A DNA stretch of 64,000 nucleotides from Anastatus disparis. Its lineage: Eukaryota > Arthropoda > Insecta > Hymenoptera > Eupelmidae. The stretch spans positions 804,501 to 868,500 of the forward strand of contig JAFFSR010000397.1 of NCBI GenBank assembly GCA_017163975.1. Direction: 5' to 3'. Shown piece by piece: positions 37,091 to 47,371 of the stretch; position 1 is the stretch's first letter; each line of letters opens with the position of its first letter. A model generated the notes under the pieces. That model made no database searches. It was not told the DNA's origin and worked only from the letters and a program-made list of their open reading frames with translations. Made by a program: the position numbers and the translations under genes.

Positions 37091-40000
37091 TGATGGGCCG
37101 CATAACGGTCCTTCAAGCCAACTTACACAGAAGTGACGCAGCCAACAGCCTTCTGACTCGAATTATATATGAGACAAATGCCAATGTGCTACTGATAGGC
37201 GAGCAGTACACAAACTGGCCCAAGGATACCTGGTTTGAAGACAAGCTTGGCACTGCAGCGATCTACGTAGACCCAAATAACATCAGAGTAGACGCAGATG
37301 GAGCTGGAGAGGGCTTCGTATGGGTCAAAAGCAGAAACGTTACGTTTGTGAGCTGTTATTTTACACCAAGCACAACAGCAGACACGTTCAGGCGACGTCT
37401 GAATCTGCTAGAAGACTCTGTCCTCAGAATGGAAGGCGACGTCGTCGTCGCAGGAGACTTTAACGCGAAAGCGTTGGAGTGGGGAATGCCACTGAAGGAC
37501 AGCAGGGGAGAATACATCATGGAGATGGTAGACAGACTCGGCCTAACAGTGCTAAACATCGGAAGCACTACAACATTCAGACGAGGGGCTAGCGGTACGA
37601 TTCCTGACGTATCTTTCGCATCAGAAAATCTTTCACGTAAGGTGTCAGATTGAAAAGTGCTGGAGACATACAATGGAAGTGACCACCAGTACATCACATT
37701 TGAAATCCATGATAGATCCTAATCATCGAGGCGAAATGTGGCTAGACCAGTCAGATGGAACGTTGCCAAGCTGGACTCTGAGAAACTTGTCCAAGTACTG
37801 CAGCAAGGATTCGACGATCTACCGGATGCGACAATTGCCACTGAAAACGCCGACGCTGCGGAGGTTCTCGTGAAAGAGATGATGAGTCTCATTTACAGAG
37901 CCTGTGATGCATCTATGCCGCGCAAGGGATCGCAAAATCATAAGCGTCCAGCGTATTGGTGGAACGACGAAATCGCAAGAACCAGGTCGGAAGCTCTCAG
38001 CCTCAGAAGATCATCAAGGAGAGCAAGAAAGAAGAACTCACCAGAAGCAGATCTTTTGTCTGCACAATACAGAGACGTGCATAGACAGCTTCGTAAGAAG
38101 ATCAATCGAAGCAAAGCACAATACTGGAAGGACCTGAGCGAAGACGTCAACAAAGAGGTATGGGGAATGGCCTATAAGATAGTGACAAAAAAGCTCTGCG
38201 CTTCCCCTACGTTGCCATTCGAAGAAGAGACCATGGCAAACATCGTTCACCACCTGTTCCCTACACATCCACCGCTCAAAGAACAGGAGAATACAGAAGA
38301 ACCTAAAGAGATCCCGCTCTTTACAAGCGGAAATTTACAGATCGCTGCAAGAATGATGAAGAACAAAAAGGCACCTGGCCCTGACGGAATACCATCCGAG
38401 ATCCTTAGATGCATTGCGGTGGAAGCGTTATCTCTCTTGTTGAACATGTACAACGCGTGCCTCCAGACGGGTGTGTTTAGCACCCCCTGGAAGGTTGCAC
38501 GTCTTGCGCTGATCAACAAAGGAAAGGGAGGTGATCCCCGGCATCCATCGTCCTACAGGCCACTGTGCATGTTGGACGAAGCAGGGAAGCTATACGAGAG
38601 GCTGCTAAAACCGCGATTACAAGGAGCCGTGCAGGTGGCTGGCGATCTCGCCGACAACCAGTACGGCTTTAGGAAAAAGCGGTCTACCGTTAATGCAGTA
38701 GAAGAGGTAGTGAATGTAGCGAGAGAAGCATGGACTGGAAACCATCATTCCTGTCTGATCGCGTTCCTCGTCATGTTAGATACGAAAAACGCTTTCAACT
38801 GGGCAAGATGGCCTGACATCCATGCTGCGTTAAAAGAGTTTAATGTACCAGAATACCATATGCGAGTGATACGTGACTATCTAAAAAACCGTATCCTCCG
38901 CTATGAGACAGAAGAAGGCTGGCGTGAAAAGGACCTCAGCGCAGGCGTGGCACAGGAGTCGATATTCGGCCCAGACTTTTGGAACATGCTGTTCGATGCA
39001 TTGCTCAGACTTGAAATGCCGAATGGGGTGAAAATGTTTGCGTACGCCGATGATGTCGCTTTAGTCATCACCGCGAAAAACGCGAAAATTGCGCAGCACA
39101 TACTGAATACGGCGATGAGAAGAATCTCCGAATGGATGGTGAAACGTGGTCTCGAATCAGCGATGGCCAAGACAGAAATAGTGCCCTTAACCTGGAAACA
39201 CATTAACATTGAGTTTTCCATGACAGTAGGCACAAACGTAGTGCAGACAACGAGGGAAGTAACGTATCTTGGCATGAAGCTAGATGCAAAACTAACCTTT
39301 TTGTCGCACTTAAAATACGACGCCAACAAAGCGATAAAGAAAACGTTGCAGTTAAGTCGTCTTATGGCCAACACCAGCGGCCCAAAATCAAGCAAACGAC
39401 GACTTTTAATGTCAGTTACAACGTCTATCTTATTGTACGGCTCCGAAATATGGGCCGACTCAATAAGAAAAAAGACGCACCAGAAAACATTATCTTCTGT
39501 TCAAAGGAGAGGGGCTCTCAGAGTCACCAGCGCCTATCGCACTGTCTCGGGACCCGCGGTACTAGTTATCGCAGGAATCATCCCTATCGAATTACAGGCA
39601 TTAGAACGCAAGGGAACCTACGAACGGAAGGAACAGGAAGAAGAAACTGCAATAATCCAGAAAGTAGAAAGACAGGTAACCATGGAAACCTGGCAAGAAA
39701 CATGGAATCAGGAGGAAAAAGGCCGATGGACCAAGGTACTCATTAAGGAACTGGCTCCATGGGTTGAAAGAAAGCACGGGGAGGTAAACTATTACCTCAC
39801 CCAGTTTCTCAGTGACCACGGGTATTTCTGCTCCTATCTCAGTAAAATGGGGAAGGCTCAGGACCCGGGCTGCATCTTCTGTTTTGCTGATCGCGACGAT
39901 GCGTATCATACGTTTTTCGTCTGCCATTGGTGGAACAAAGAAAGACGCCAGGTCAAGGAAATATTCGGACGACTAATGCCGGAGACAATTATAAGCGAAA

Positions 40001-40152
40001 TGATCTCGGCTGAAAAAAAATGGGATGCTATGACACTTTTTGTCGAAAGCGTCCTTAGAGAGAAGAAAACGTATTTAGATAGGGAAATTGATCGAAGTAC
40101 GAATGATACCACGGGAGCCATGCTGACGTTTCTACATAACCAAGAAACATAA
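37090..40152 (+). pseudogene. R1-clade ORF2: endonuclease-reverse transcriptase, two stop codons
   Basis: The frame starts MMGRITVLQANLHRSDAANS and is open for ~1,020 codons except TGA at 37651-37653 (expected Trp) and TAA at 37720-37722. The N-terminus is an APE-type endonuclease with VAGDFNAKALEWG and YNGSDHQYITFE. The reverse transcriptase follows (KKAPGPDGIPSEIL, SSYRPLCMLDEAGKLYERLL, QYGFRKKRSTVNAV, MLDTKNAFN, FAYADDVAL at ~39038). Near the C-terminus is a CCHC knuckle, CIFCFADRDDAYHTFFVC. The motif usually reading PQGS reads AQES here, so a conserved Gly is lost. The endonuclease would nick the target and prime reverse transcription; this copy cannot do so. Confidence 0.92.
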
Positions 40153-40840
40153 GCCAGTCCCATAGATTCGGGGTACGAGGGTGACGACGAGGATTTCTTT
40201 TAAATAAGAAAACCAAATCGTGCACCATAAAAATGTGTGAAAATGCGTAAAAGCGAGATTTTATGCTGATGTGTGACTGTCGCGGGAGGTTAGTGTGCCT
40301 GCGGGTTTGCTCCCTCCACATACGTAAATATACCGCGTGCGTCCGAGAGTGAGTGTGAGTCAGACGCGATAGATAGGCTAGCCCCACGTGGGGCATAAGA
40401 CCAATTCTAGTCCACGAGAAATAAGACTGATTTAGGAAGGACTGATTTTGCTTCCCTTTACAGAGCCAGTCCTCTAGGTAGATGTTGCCTCCCTGATTAT
40501 GCGATCGACGGAAGTATGGATGTTTTAATGGGAAACAAAGCGGACCCTCCTGGAGCGTCCCTTTGCACTCCCAAGGAATGTATGTCGCGGGAGAGAGTCA
40601 CCGGACTTTACTCCAAACTTGAGTCTTTCATTACGCGCGTGACTATGCATGCATGTGAGAATGAAACGCGTTAGATTTATTTTTTATACATCTTGTAGGT
40701 TAAGGAAACGAATCTAGTCAAATACCAAAGAAACCAGGAGAAAAAGATCTGAAACGATCAAAGACCGGCGCCACCCTGAAGTAATGTGATAAACAGATCC
40801 CAGGGTGGGAAAACGCCCTGAGTGGTCAAGTTAGAGTATC
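40153..40840 (+). other. 3' UTR of the first LINE module
   Basis: Non-coding and GC-rich. A phrase CACCATAAAAA at about 40225 resembles the final 3' end CACCATAAAA of the composite and may mark an old module boundary. A conserved hairpin lies at 40771-40808. Confidence 0.5.
40771..40808 (+). promoter_or_regulatory. LINE 3' hairpin, copy 1
   Basis: The stem CCACCCTG (40771-40778) pairs with CAGGGTGG (40801-40808), with a 22-nt loop beginning AAGTAATG. It is matched by a second hairpin at 41567-41608 that has a compensatory stem change. Confidence 0.65.
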
Positions 40841-41503
40841 CCTTCCTCAACAAATGACTTGTCATTCGTGGGTAAGGGGAATGATATTTTTAGAGGGTCG
40901 CTAGACGTCGAAAAGGCCTTTGCTGATAATGTTAAAGTTGCAGTAGGGGATCTAGGAACCATAAGTATGGATGAGCGGAAAAGGACAATTGAAATTCGTG
41001 ATCTGGGCCAGATGACAACAGAGGCCGAGGTGCAGGAAGCAATAAGTCGGGTCCTAGGCTCTGAACAAGGAGCTCGAAAGGTAATGATTCTCGGACCCAA
41101 TAAAGTTGGATCTAAGATGGCAGTGGTTGTTCTTAGTGAGACCGAGGCGGAAGATCTCTTGAGCAAGGAAAGAATCCAGATAGGATTTGTGAACTGCAGG
41201 GTAGAACGGAGAATCGTGGTGATAAGATGCCATAAATGTCTGGGCTTTGGTCACAGCCAAGATCAGTGCCAGGGACCCGACAGGTCTGCGCATTGTTTCA
41301 GGTGCGGGAAAGCAGGACATACAAGAGCAGCATGTGGAAACGATGCTTGTTGCTTCTTGTGTCTAAAAGAAGGTTTAGACAGCGAAAATACCAAACATGT
41401 GGCTGGTAGCGGAATTTGCAAGGTGTTTAGGCGAGCCCTGGAGGCCGAGAAAAGGAAGAACCTAGAGACATTGAAAAATTCTCGAAAAAAAGGTGCTTCA
41501 TAA
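40835..41503 (+). CDS. Second gag-like ORF with three zinc knuckles, no RT after it
   Basis: An intact frame with no ATG near its upstream stop at 40832, so it looks 5'-truncated or reads in from further upstream. It aligns with the C-terminal half of ORF1: a KRTIEIRDLGQMTTEAEV block matching VEIRDIDCLASVDEVK, then CHKCLGFGHSQDQC, CFRCGKAGHTRAAC and a third CFLC...H.....C, and a basic tail ending RKKGAS. Sequence identity to ORF1 is low, so it comes from a different R1-clade lineage. Unlike the upstream ORFs it has no internal stop. It is followed directly by a 3' UTR, hairpin and poly(A), not by ORF2. Confidence 0.75.
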   Translation, partial: SIPSSTNDLSFVGKGNDIFRGSLDVEKAFADNVKVAVGDLGTISMDERKRTIEIRDLGQMTTEAEVQEAISRVLGSEQGARKVMILGPNKVGSKMAVVVLSETEAEDLLSKERIQIGFVNCRVERRIVVIRCHKCLGFGHSQDQCQGPDRSAHCFRCGKAGHTRAACGNDACCFLCLKEGLDSENTKHVAGSGICKVFRRALEAEKRKNLETLKNSRKKGAS

Positions 41504-41566
41504 CAGAGAATGAAGAAAGAGAAGAACAAGGTTCTATAAGGTAGGCGCAGCAGCGAAATGGTGACC

Positions 41567-41608
41567 CCACCCCGAAGTAATGCCGAGAAGGCTTAAGTGC
41601 CGGGGTGG
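41567..41608 (+). promoter_or_regulatory. LINE 3' hairpin, copy 2
   Basis: The stem CCACCCCG (41567-41574) pairs with CGGGGTGG (41601-41608); the loop again begins AAGTAATG. Relative to copy 1, T became C on one strand and A became G on the other, so pairing is preserved. Confidence 0.65.
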
Positions 41609-42162
41609 ACTAAAGGTCACGAGGTGGATGTTACTGGCCTTTTGCCCGCGTGACGATTGCATCTTCTTGTAATCGTACCGCGGTCAGAAGGACAGGGGGT
41701 TAGACGGTCCCCTGGGACTCTGATGCCCTGGATGTGGAATGGAAGGTCCTTTCCACAGCCAAGGCTGACGTGCGCTCAGGAACCCGTCACACCGGTGGCA
41801 GAATTCCCTCCTGCACGGCGGGCGTGGATCCTGTCGCTGAAGGTCTGGTTTGGGCAGATTTCCCGTTTTTTTACCACCATAAAAAAAAAAAAAAAAAAAA
41901 AATATTATTATTATTATTATTATTATTATCATTATTTTCAGTTCTAAAAGTAACCTTTCTAGTACAACTACAGGTGAATTGAGCAATGATGAATCAAGTA
42001 ATAACAGTTTCAATTTCAACTTGCCTAATGATGATGATGATGAAGATGTAAATATTTCCGAGACTAGCTCCGGAATAGGCAATTCAAGTATTTCTTATTC
42101 TAGCAACTGTGGCGTAAATAAACGTTAGCATAAAAAATATGTACATATTTAAATGAATATGA

Positions 42163-42340
42163 GACATTTGATGGCTCAGTGAGTAGAGAAATGAATTTGT
42201 AACTCGATGACTCGAGTTCAAATCCCGATTTCGATTGATTGATACGAACACTACTGTTTGTTACATGTGTTTTGTTTACAAAAACACTGAAAGCCTCACT
42301 AATGACTCAAATTCAGCAACGTTTAAAAAAAATAAAATAA
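42163..42340 (+). mobile_element. tRNA-Thr-derived SINE or tRNA pseudogene
   Basis: TGGCTCAGTGAGTAGAG (42172 on) is a good A box and D arm, GAGTTCAAATCCC (42214 on) is a good B box, and between them TTTGTAA sits in the anticodon-loop position, giving anticodon TGT. The acceptor stem does not pair, so it is not a functional tRNA. About 100 nt of unrelated body and an A-rich tail (AAAAAAAATAAAATAAAATG) follow, as in a SINE. It lies in the last intron of the Harbinger MADF gene. Confidence 0.6.
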
Positions 42341-42587
42341 AATGAATACAATAAATTTTAGTTTTGTACACGTTATAGGTAAACAACAATCAAGAGACGC
42401 TGCAGAATTTAAAAATGATTTATTTAAAATTTTAGAAGAGAGTTCCAAAGCTCCAGATGTTGTTGAAGGTTTTCTCATACAACTGGGAGAAATTTTAAGA
42501 AAATTGCACTACAGCAATAGAAGAATTCTTCAAAGAAAAATTATGGATGTCGCTTATGAAGCTGAAGAAGAGGCAGGCTTGATATAG

Positions 42588-42804
42588 ATTATTGTTATGT
42601 TGTTATTATTATTATTTTTTTATTATTGTTATTATTATTTATATTAATATAAAATAATAATCATTATAATTATCATTATAAAGAAGGTAAATAAAAAAAA
42701 ATTATAAAAAGTTTATTATTATTCATCATAAACACATTTTTATTCACATATGTTTGAATTTATAATTATATATACACAAAATCCAATTAAAAAATCAATA
42801 TATT
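42588..42804. other. AT-rich spacer between the convergent Harbinger genes
   Basis: TTATTATT-rich sequence holding the overlapping 3' ends of the two genes. No separate feature seen. Confidence 0.5.
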
Positions 42805-44210
42805 TTAAAATTCATTATTCGCAGCCTTATCCCACTGCCACTCAACAGCACCTTCATTAACAAAATATTTCATGAATGTGTCTCTGTAAGTACTGGAAGT
42901 TTTGTTGTTATTGGTATTAAGCACATTTTGATTTTCATTTACCATTCCAAGCGTCAATCTTTCTAAATCTTCGTCATTGTGTTGTAAATATCTCCTATCC
43001 TGTGTACGCTTTTGAAGTTCTCGAGTTATAATAAAATTATGTAAACATATTGAGGCCCAAACCATCATCTCAGCTTTAGAAACAAATGTATTGATTGGTC
43101 GTCAAAAAATTCTCCAACGTGATGCTAATAATCCAAAAGCACTCTCAACAACTCTTCTTGCTCTACAATGTCGATAATTATAAACTTTCTTATGTAAATC
43201 AAGATTGGAGCTTTTTGGGTATGGTCTCATTAAATAAAGAGTCAATGGATAAGCTTCATCACCAACTAAAACATATGGTAATTTATATTGCCCCACCATA
43301 GAAGGTTTTGGTACATTCAAAGAATCAGCTTCTAATCTGGGTTTAATTGCACTCATCGCAAACACTTCAGCATCACTGCAACGACCTTCTTTACCTACAT
43401 CCACCAAAATAAAACGATAGTATGCATCACTAACAGCAGTAAGGTTGAAGCAATGAGCTTTTTTGTAATTATAAAAAGAAGAACCACTATGAGGAGGAGC
43501 CTGTAAATTAATTTTCAATTAGTACATTCTAAATAAATATGAAATATAATTAGCACATAAAGTTTATATCAATAAATACATACTTCAACGATAATATGTT
43601 TTCCATCTATTGCTCCAATACAGTGAGGATAATTCCACATTTCTTCAAAATCTTCAGCAATTTTAATCCACTTTTCTTCATTTGGAATTTCCAAAACTAT
43701 ATTTTTCAATTCCTGCCAAATAGCATCACACACTTCACGAATAATATGCGAAATTATGTTTGGTGATACACGAAATGCGTATCCAACTGATCTCAAGCAG
43801 TCACCACTTGCTAAATACCTTAAACAAATTTGCAATCTTGTATGAGGAGCAATGGGTTCTCGAACACGAAATTGTTTAGTGATCCTTGGTCCGATTATTG
43901 AATAAAGTTCTTCAAAACAATCCACATTCATCCTTAAATAATTGAAATAAAGTGATTGATTAGTAAATTTGAATAATTCAATCAAATTAGAACTGTCTCC
44001 TTGAAGAGCCCTCTGCTGTACTGTATAAAGTGGTTTAACCCATACACTCCTACGATTTTTGGTATTTTTGAACATTCGTTCGTGTAACACAAGTAACTTC
44101 ATCAGAGTCAATCTAATTTTTTCTTTTCGCGATTGCAACATAGTCTTTTTAGTATAAATTAATAAAAGTGCTTTAATACTCTCACGCAACATTATTATTT
44201 TACTCTCCAT
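42805..44210 (-). pseudogene. HARBI1-type Harbinger transposase, one premature stop
   Basis: Exon 1 (44210-43584, 209 codons) and exon 2 (43500-42805) join in phase 0 across an 83-bp GT/AG intron, giving about 440 residues. The DDE triad is visible: first Asp in GAIDGKHI, second Asp in VLVGDEAYPLTLYLM, Glu in RRVVESAFGLLASRW. A helix-turn-helix-like stretch (LRSVGYAFRVSPNIISHIIR) precedes the catalytic core. The only lesion is TGA at 43102-43104 within RWRIF-RPINTF, where the family has Arg. CGA to TGA is the usual methyl-CpG decay. Downstream the frame is intact to EWQWDKAANNEF. This nuclease cuts at the element's TIRs; its MADF partner converges from the other strand. Confidence 0.92.
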
Positions 44211-44350
44211 GATTTCAATTTAAGAATGATGAAAATTTAATTTTTCTCTTCTAATAAAATAAATTCACTTTAATATGTAAACCACTTGTGTTCAAAATTT
44301 AACTTTAAAAATATTGTTGAAACATTTTCTATTCCGCAAAATATTTTGTC

Positions 44351-44611
44351 CCCTGTTCACATAGTGCAGAATGAAAATAAAAAATGCGTTGTCAAAATTC
44401 AAATTAATAATAAAAATGTTTAAAAAATTGACTGTAATCACTTAATTTTTATTTCGTTTAACTTTTTTTCAAGTGAAATATAAATATTTTCTATTTTAAT
44501 TTTTTTATAACGAAAATATGTTTATTAAATATTAATTACTTCGTTATCATAACCCCACTCCATATCATCGAACTTCTCTTTTTACTTCTATTCTGCATCA
44601 TGTGAACAGGG
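44351..44611. mobile_element. MITE with diverged Harbinger-like TIR
   Basis: CCCTGTTCACATAGTGCAGAA (44351) is mirrored by TTCTGCATCATGTGAACAGGG (ends 44611). The inner GTTCACATRRTGCAGAAT resembles the GATCACATGGTGCAGAAT of the host Harbinger TIR. No clean duplication is seen. Confidence 0.6.
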
Positions 44612-44625
44612 CACACAATGTCTTA

Positions 44626-44787
44626 GGCCGCGATCACATGGTGCAGAATAGACATGCAGAATAGAGCTTGCGTAATAGAAATAACGAATGAGAGTTATCC
44701 TGCAACTTTTTAACTTTCTTCTCATTGGATATTTCTATTATGCAAGCTTTATTCTGCATGCCTATTCTACACCATGTGATAGCGGCC
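44626..44787. mobile_element. 162-bp Harbinger MITE, TTA duplication, same family as its host
   Basis: The termini GGCCGCGATCACATGGTGC and their mirror (...ACCATGTGATAGCGGCC) are flanked by TTA at 44623-44625 and 44788-44790. The TIR matches that of the surrounding 11.8-kb element, so it is a non-autonomous derivative inserted about 15 bp inside the right TIR of a full-length relative. Confidence 0.93.
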
Positions 44788-44885
44788 TTATAGAATAGAA
44801 AGTTGCAGAATAGCTTTGATTGGCTATTTCTATTACGCAAGCTCTATTCTTCATGTCTATTCTGCACCATGTGATCGCGGCCTGA

Positions 44886-45596
44886 GCGTCATCATCAGAC
44901 ACGTTAATAATTTATTTATCGACAATAATACTTTATTGTCTCTAGTGAATATTGAGGTAAGATTATATGATAGTTAAATTTATTTTCATTGCATTTAAAA
45001 ATATAATATTAATTATGCATAGATGTATATGCATATATTTTAAAAATTTCTTCTAACATGGTGAAATAAATTTTTAGGTTATATTCAGCACGTGCATAAG
45101 TAATTATATTGTTTTTTGTACATTTCAATATACTAATTGTTTAACTGACTGTCTCCAATATTGGTTTCTGTGGTATTGCTGAGTAGACTTCTAGATCCTG
45201 TTAGATTTTTAAATAATTTGGTGAGTGCAAATTATATATATATATATATGTATAAATTCCAACATTGTTGTATTTTCACATTCATAAAAATTAATTATTA
45301 ATAGATTATAAATACCGATAAAAGTAGATATGTAGGAATATTTTGTTTTATATTATATTGAAGTTTCAGTCGATTCCTTATATTTTTTACATGTTTCATG
45401 AGATTTTATGACAAATAATTTGAATTTTCTTTTGTTAATGTTTTTCATTCCATGATGACTATGTTCATGATCAATTCAAAATTATTGCATCGGTTGATCT
45501 AATTGTCTTTTGAGTTTTTTGAGTCTCACTATATTTGAGTTTCAAAATATTTGGAATACATATATAAGTATATATTTGAATTAATGAATTTTGGTA
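44886..45596. other. AT-rich sequence, no gene supported
   Basis: Contains a short (AT)n at about 45235. A sequence TTTAAATAATTTG followed by GTGAGTGC at about 45210-45228 could be a splice donor of an upstream exon of the downstream gene, but no frame supports it. Confidence 0.4.
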
Positions 45597-46510
45597 AACC
45601 TCATTTTGTTTTATTTCATTTTGAGCCCTCTTTAATTCAGTGCAAGAAATTTAAAAAAAGACTAAAAAATGACTGAGATATATACATTTTACAAAATAAT
45701 GCACTTTTTATGCACATGCATTTTTCTCGAAAAGGCCATCTTTGACTCTGAAAAAGCACCCTAAAGAGAACAGAGTCCTTCTACGTCCACGTCGTTATAG
45801 GCGAGAGGGACACCCCCAAAAAAGTGTTTAGTTTTCTTAGTTTTCGAGAAGGTGACCGCTACCGTCCTACAAGCTAATTTTTTTTTTAAAAGAAAGCTTT
45901 TGACCCACAGATTACGAATACAAACTTTTTTTTAGTTCCGAGTCCGGGAACATAAAGAAAATGGCGGTTACTTATAGTGCGTATAGAATTTTTACGTACT
46001 AAACCGCCATTTTCGCCATGTTCCCGGACTCGGAATTAAAAATAAAGTTTGTATTCGTAATTTATGGGTCAGAAGCATTCTTTTAAAAAAAAAATTAGCT
46101 TGTAGGACGGTAGCGGTCACCTTCTCGAAAACTAAGCGCTTTTTTGGGGGTGTCCCTCTCGCCTATTATTCCTAGGTAGTTCTAAAAGAAAGATAGTGTT
46201 GAAATGTAGATTGCTTAAAACTTCCAAATGTAAATACAAGCATTTTTCACCAATAAAATTTGTGAATTTTTTTTTGGCTCTAAACCAAAAAGTACGGGAT
46301 CAAACAGGTACCATTAGATAGATATTTTGGTCCTCTATCACCAAAAAAAATTTCAGCAAAAAAAGATGGCCTTTTCGAGAAAAATGCATGTGCATAAAAA
46401 GTGCATTTTTTGGTAAAATGTATATATCTCAGTCATTTTTTAGTCTTTTTTGAAATTTCTTGCACTGAATTAAAGAGGGCTCAAAATGAAATAAAACAAA
46501 AAAAGGTTTA
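45597..46510. mobile_element. Foldback element with ~150-bp arms
   Basis: The arms read TTTCATTTTGAGCCCTCTTT inward through GACTGAGATATATACATTTT and CATGCATTTTTCTCGAAAAG, mirrored at 46365-46510. The spacer holds unique sequence plus the nested foldback at 45798-46165. Confidence 0.75.
45798..46165. mobile_element. Nested palindromic MITE, TTA duplication, TAG ends
   Basis: TAGGCGAGAGGGACACCCCC is mirrored at the right end; flanking TTA at 45795-45797 and 46166-46168. The arms include TTCTCGAAAACTAAGC and TACGAATACAAACTTT and nearly meet around AATGGCGGTT and AAACCGCCATT. Confidence 0.88.
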
Positions 46511-47371
46511 CAAAAATTCATTGAAAATTGGTAAAACGATAACCCTCTAAAGTTATTGTCATAATTTTCAGTTTGAACAATTAGATTTTGTATGCAATTT
46601 TCAAATGTGCAAATCTGATGCAATTTTGATATTTCAGCAAAATAAAAAAATACGTGTCTCCTTATTTTTAGAGTAGAATAACATACTCCATTAGCGCAGT
46701 AATTGGTGATTTGAGTGTATACTGACTGTTTGATTTGAAATGGAATCAGCCAAAATCAATCACATCAAAGTATACTTTTCACAAATTAATAAAATGATAG
46801 AAAAAAACTTTAAAGAGCGAGTATTTTCGTAATAAGTTACTTTTAATAGTTTGTCGGCCTGGAGAGGTCAGCGAAAGTAACTTACAAAATATAACGCTAT
46901 TAAATACAATTATTTATATTATTTAATGGACTTCTTTCGAAGCATTTGTTTTTTTTTCCTATAAACTACTTTTTTATTAAGTATTTTAATAATTATCTTA
47001 AGATTACAATATCCTAAACGATTATTTATATACGAATTCACTCAAATGATGAATCAAATTACATTATTGAACGTAATCATAGAGCAGTGCAAACTCTTTA
47101 TTCATTAAAAAATTTATAGTTTCTTGACTTCATTGCAACGGAAATATAATGTAGTAAAGAAATCATACGTTTTTTAATGTATAAAGAACTGATATTACTC
47201 TGTGATTACATTTAATAATGGAATTTGATGCTTTTATTTTTCTGTAAATAATCAAATCATCAATAAAAAAATAAAAGTAGTTTTTTCATTTTTGGCGTAT
47301 TCATAATTATCAAATATTAGTACTAATCATATATTACATAATTTATTATTACATTTTAATTGGTTTTACAG
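46511..47371. other. AT-rich sequence with a decayed foldback
   Basis: Between about 46964 and 47283, AAACTACTTTTTTATT and ATTACATTATTGAACGTAATC are mirrored imperfectly by ATTACATTTAATAATGG and AATAAAAGTAGTTTTTT, an old palindromic element. No gene is supported before the acceptor at 47371. Confidence 0.55.

Larger units (their letters stand above)
34915..41902 (+). mobile_element. R1-clade non-LTR retrotransposon composite with poly(A)
   Basis: Order: 5' UTR (34915-35698), gag-like ORF1, EN-RT ORF2, 3' UTR, a second gag-like ORF, a second 3' UTR and a 22-nt poly(A) (41881-41902). It is flanked on both sides by ATT/ATC trinucleotide repeat, so it landed in a microsatellite. GC content and CpG density are much higher than the surroundings. 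ORF1 and ORF2 overlap as TAATG, typical of the R1 clade. Damage is limited to four nonsense codons with no frameshift, implying a fairly recent arrival. Whether the second gag module is a separate gag-only element or a deleted second copy is discussed in the findings. Confidence 0.85.

Noticed and set aside
38901..40396. Minus-strand open frames of 85-164 codons
   Set aside because: Shadows of the LINE ORF2 on the opposite strand.
42163..42236. Functional tRNA-Thr gene
   Set aside because: Acceptor arms do not pair and the sequence continues into a SINE-like body with an A-rich tail.
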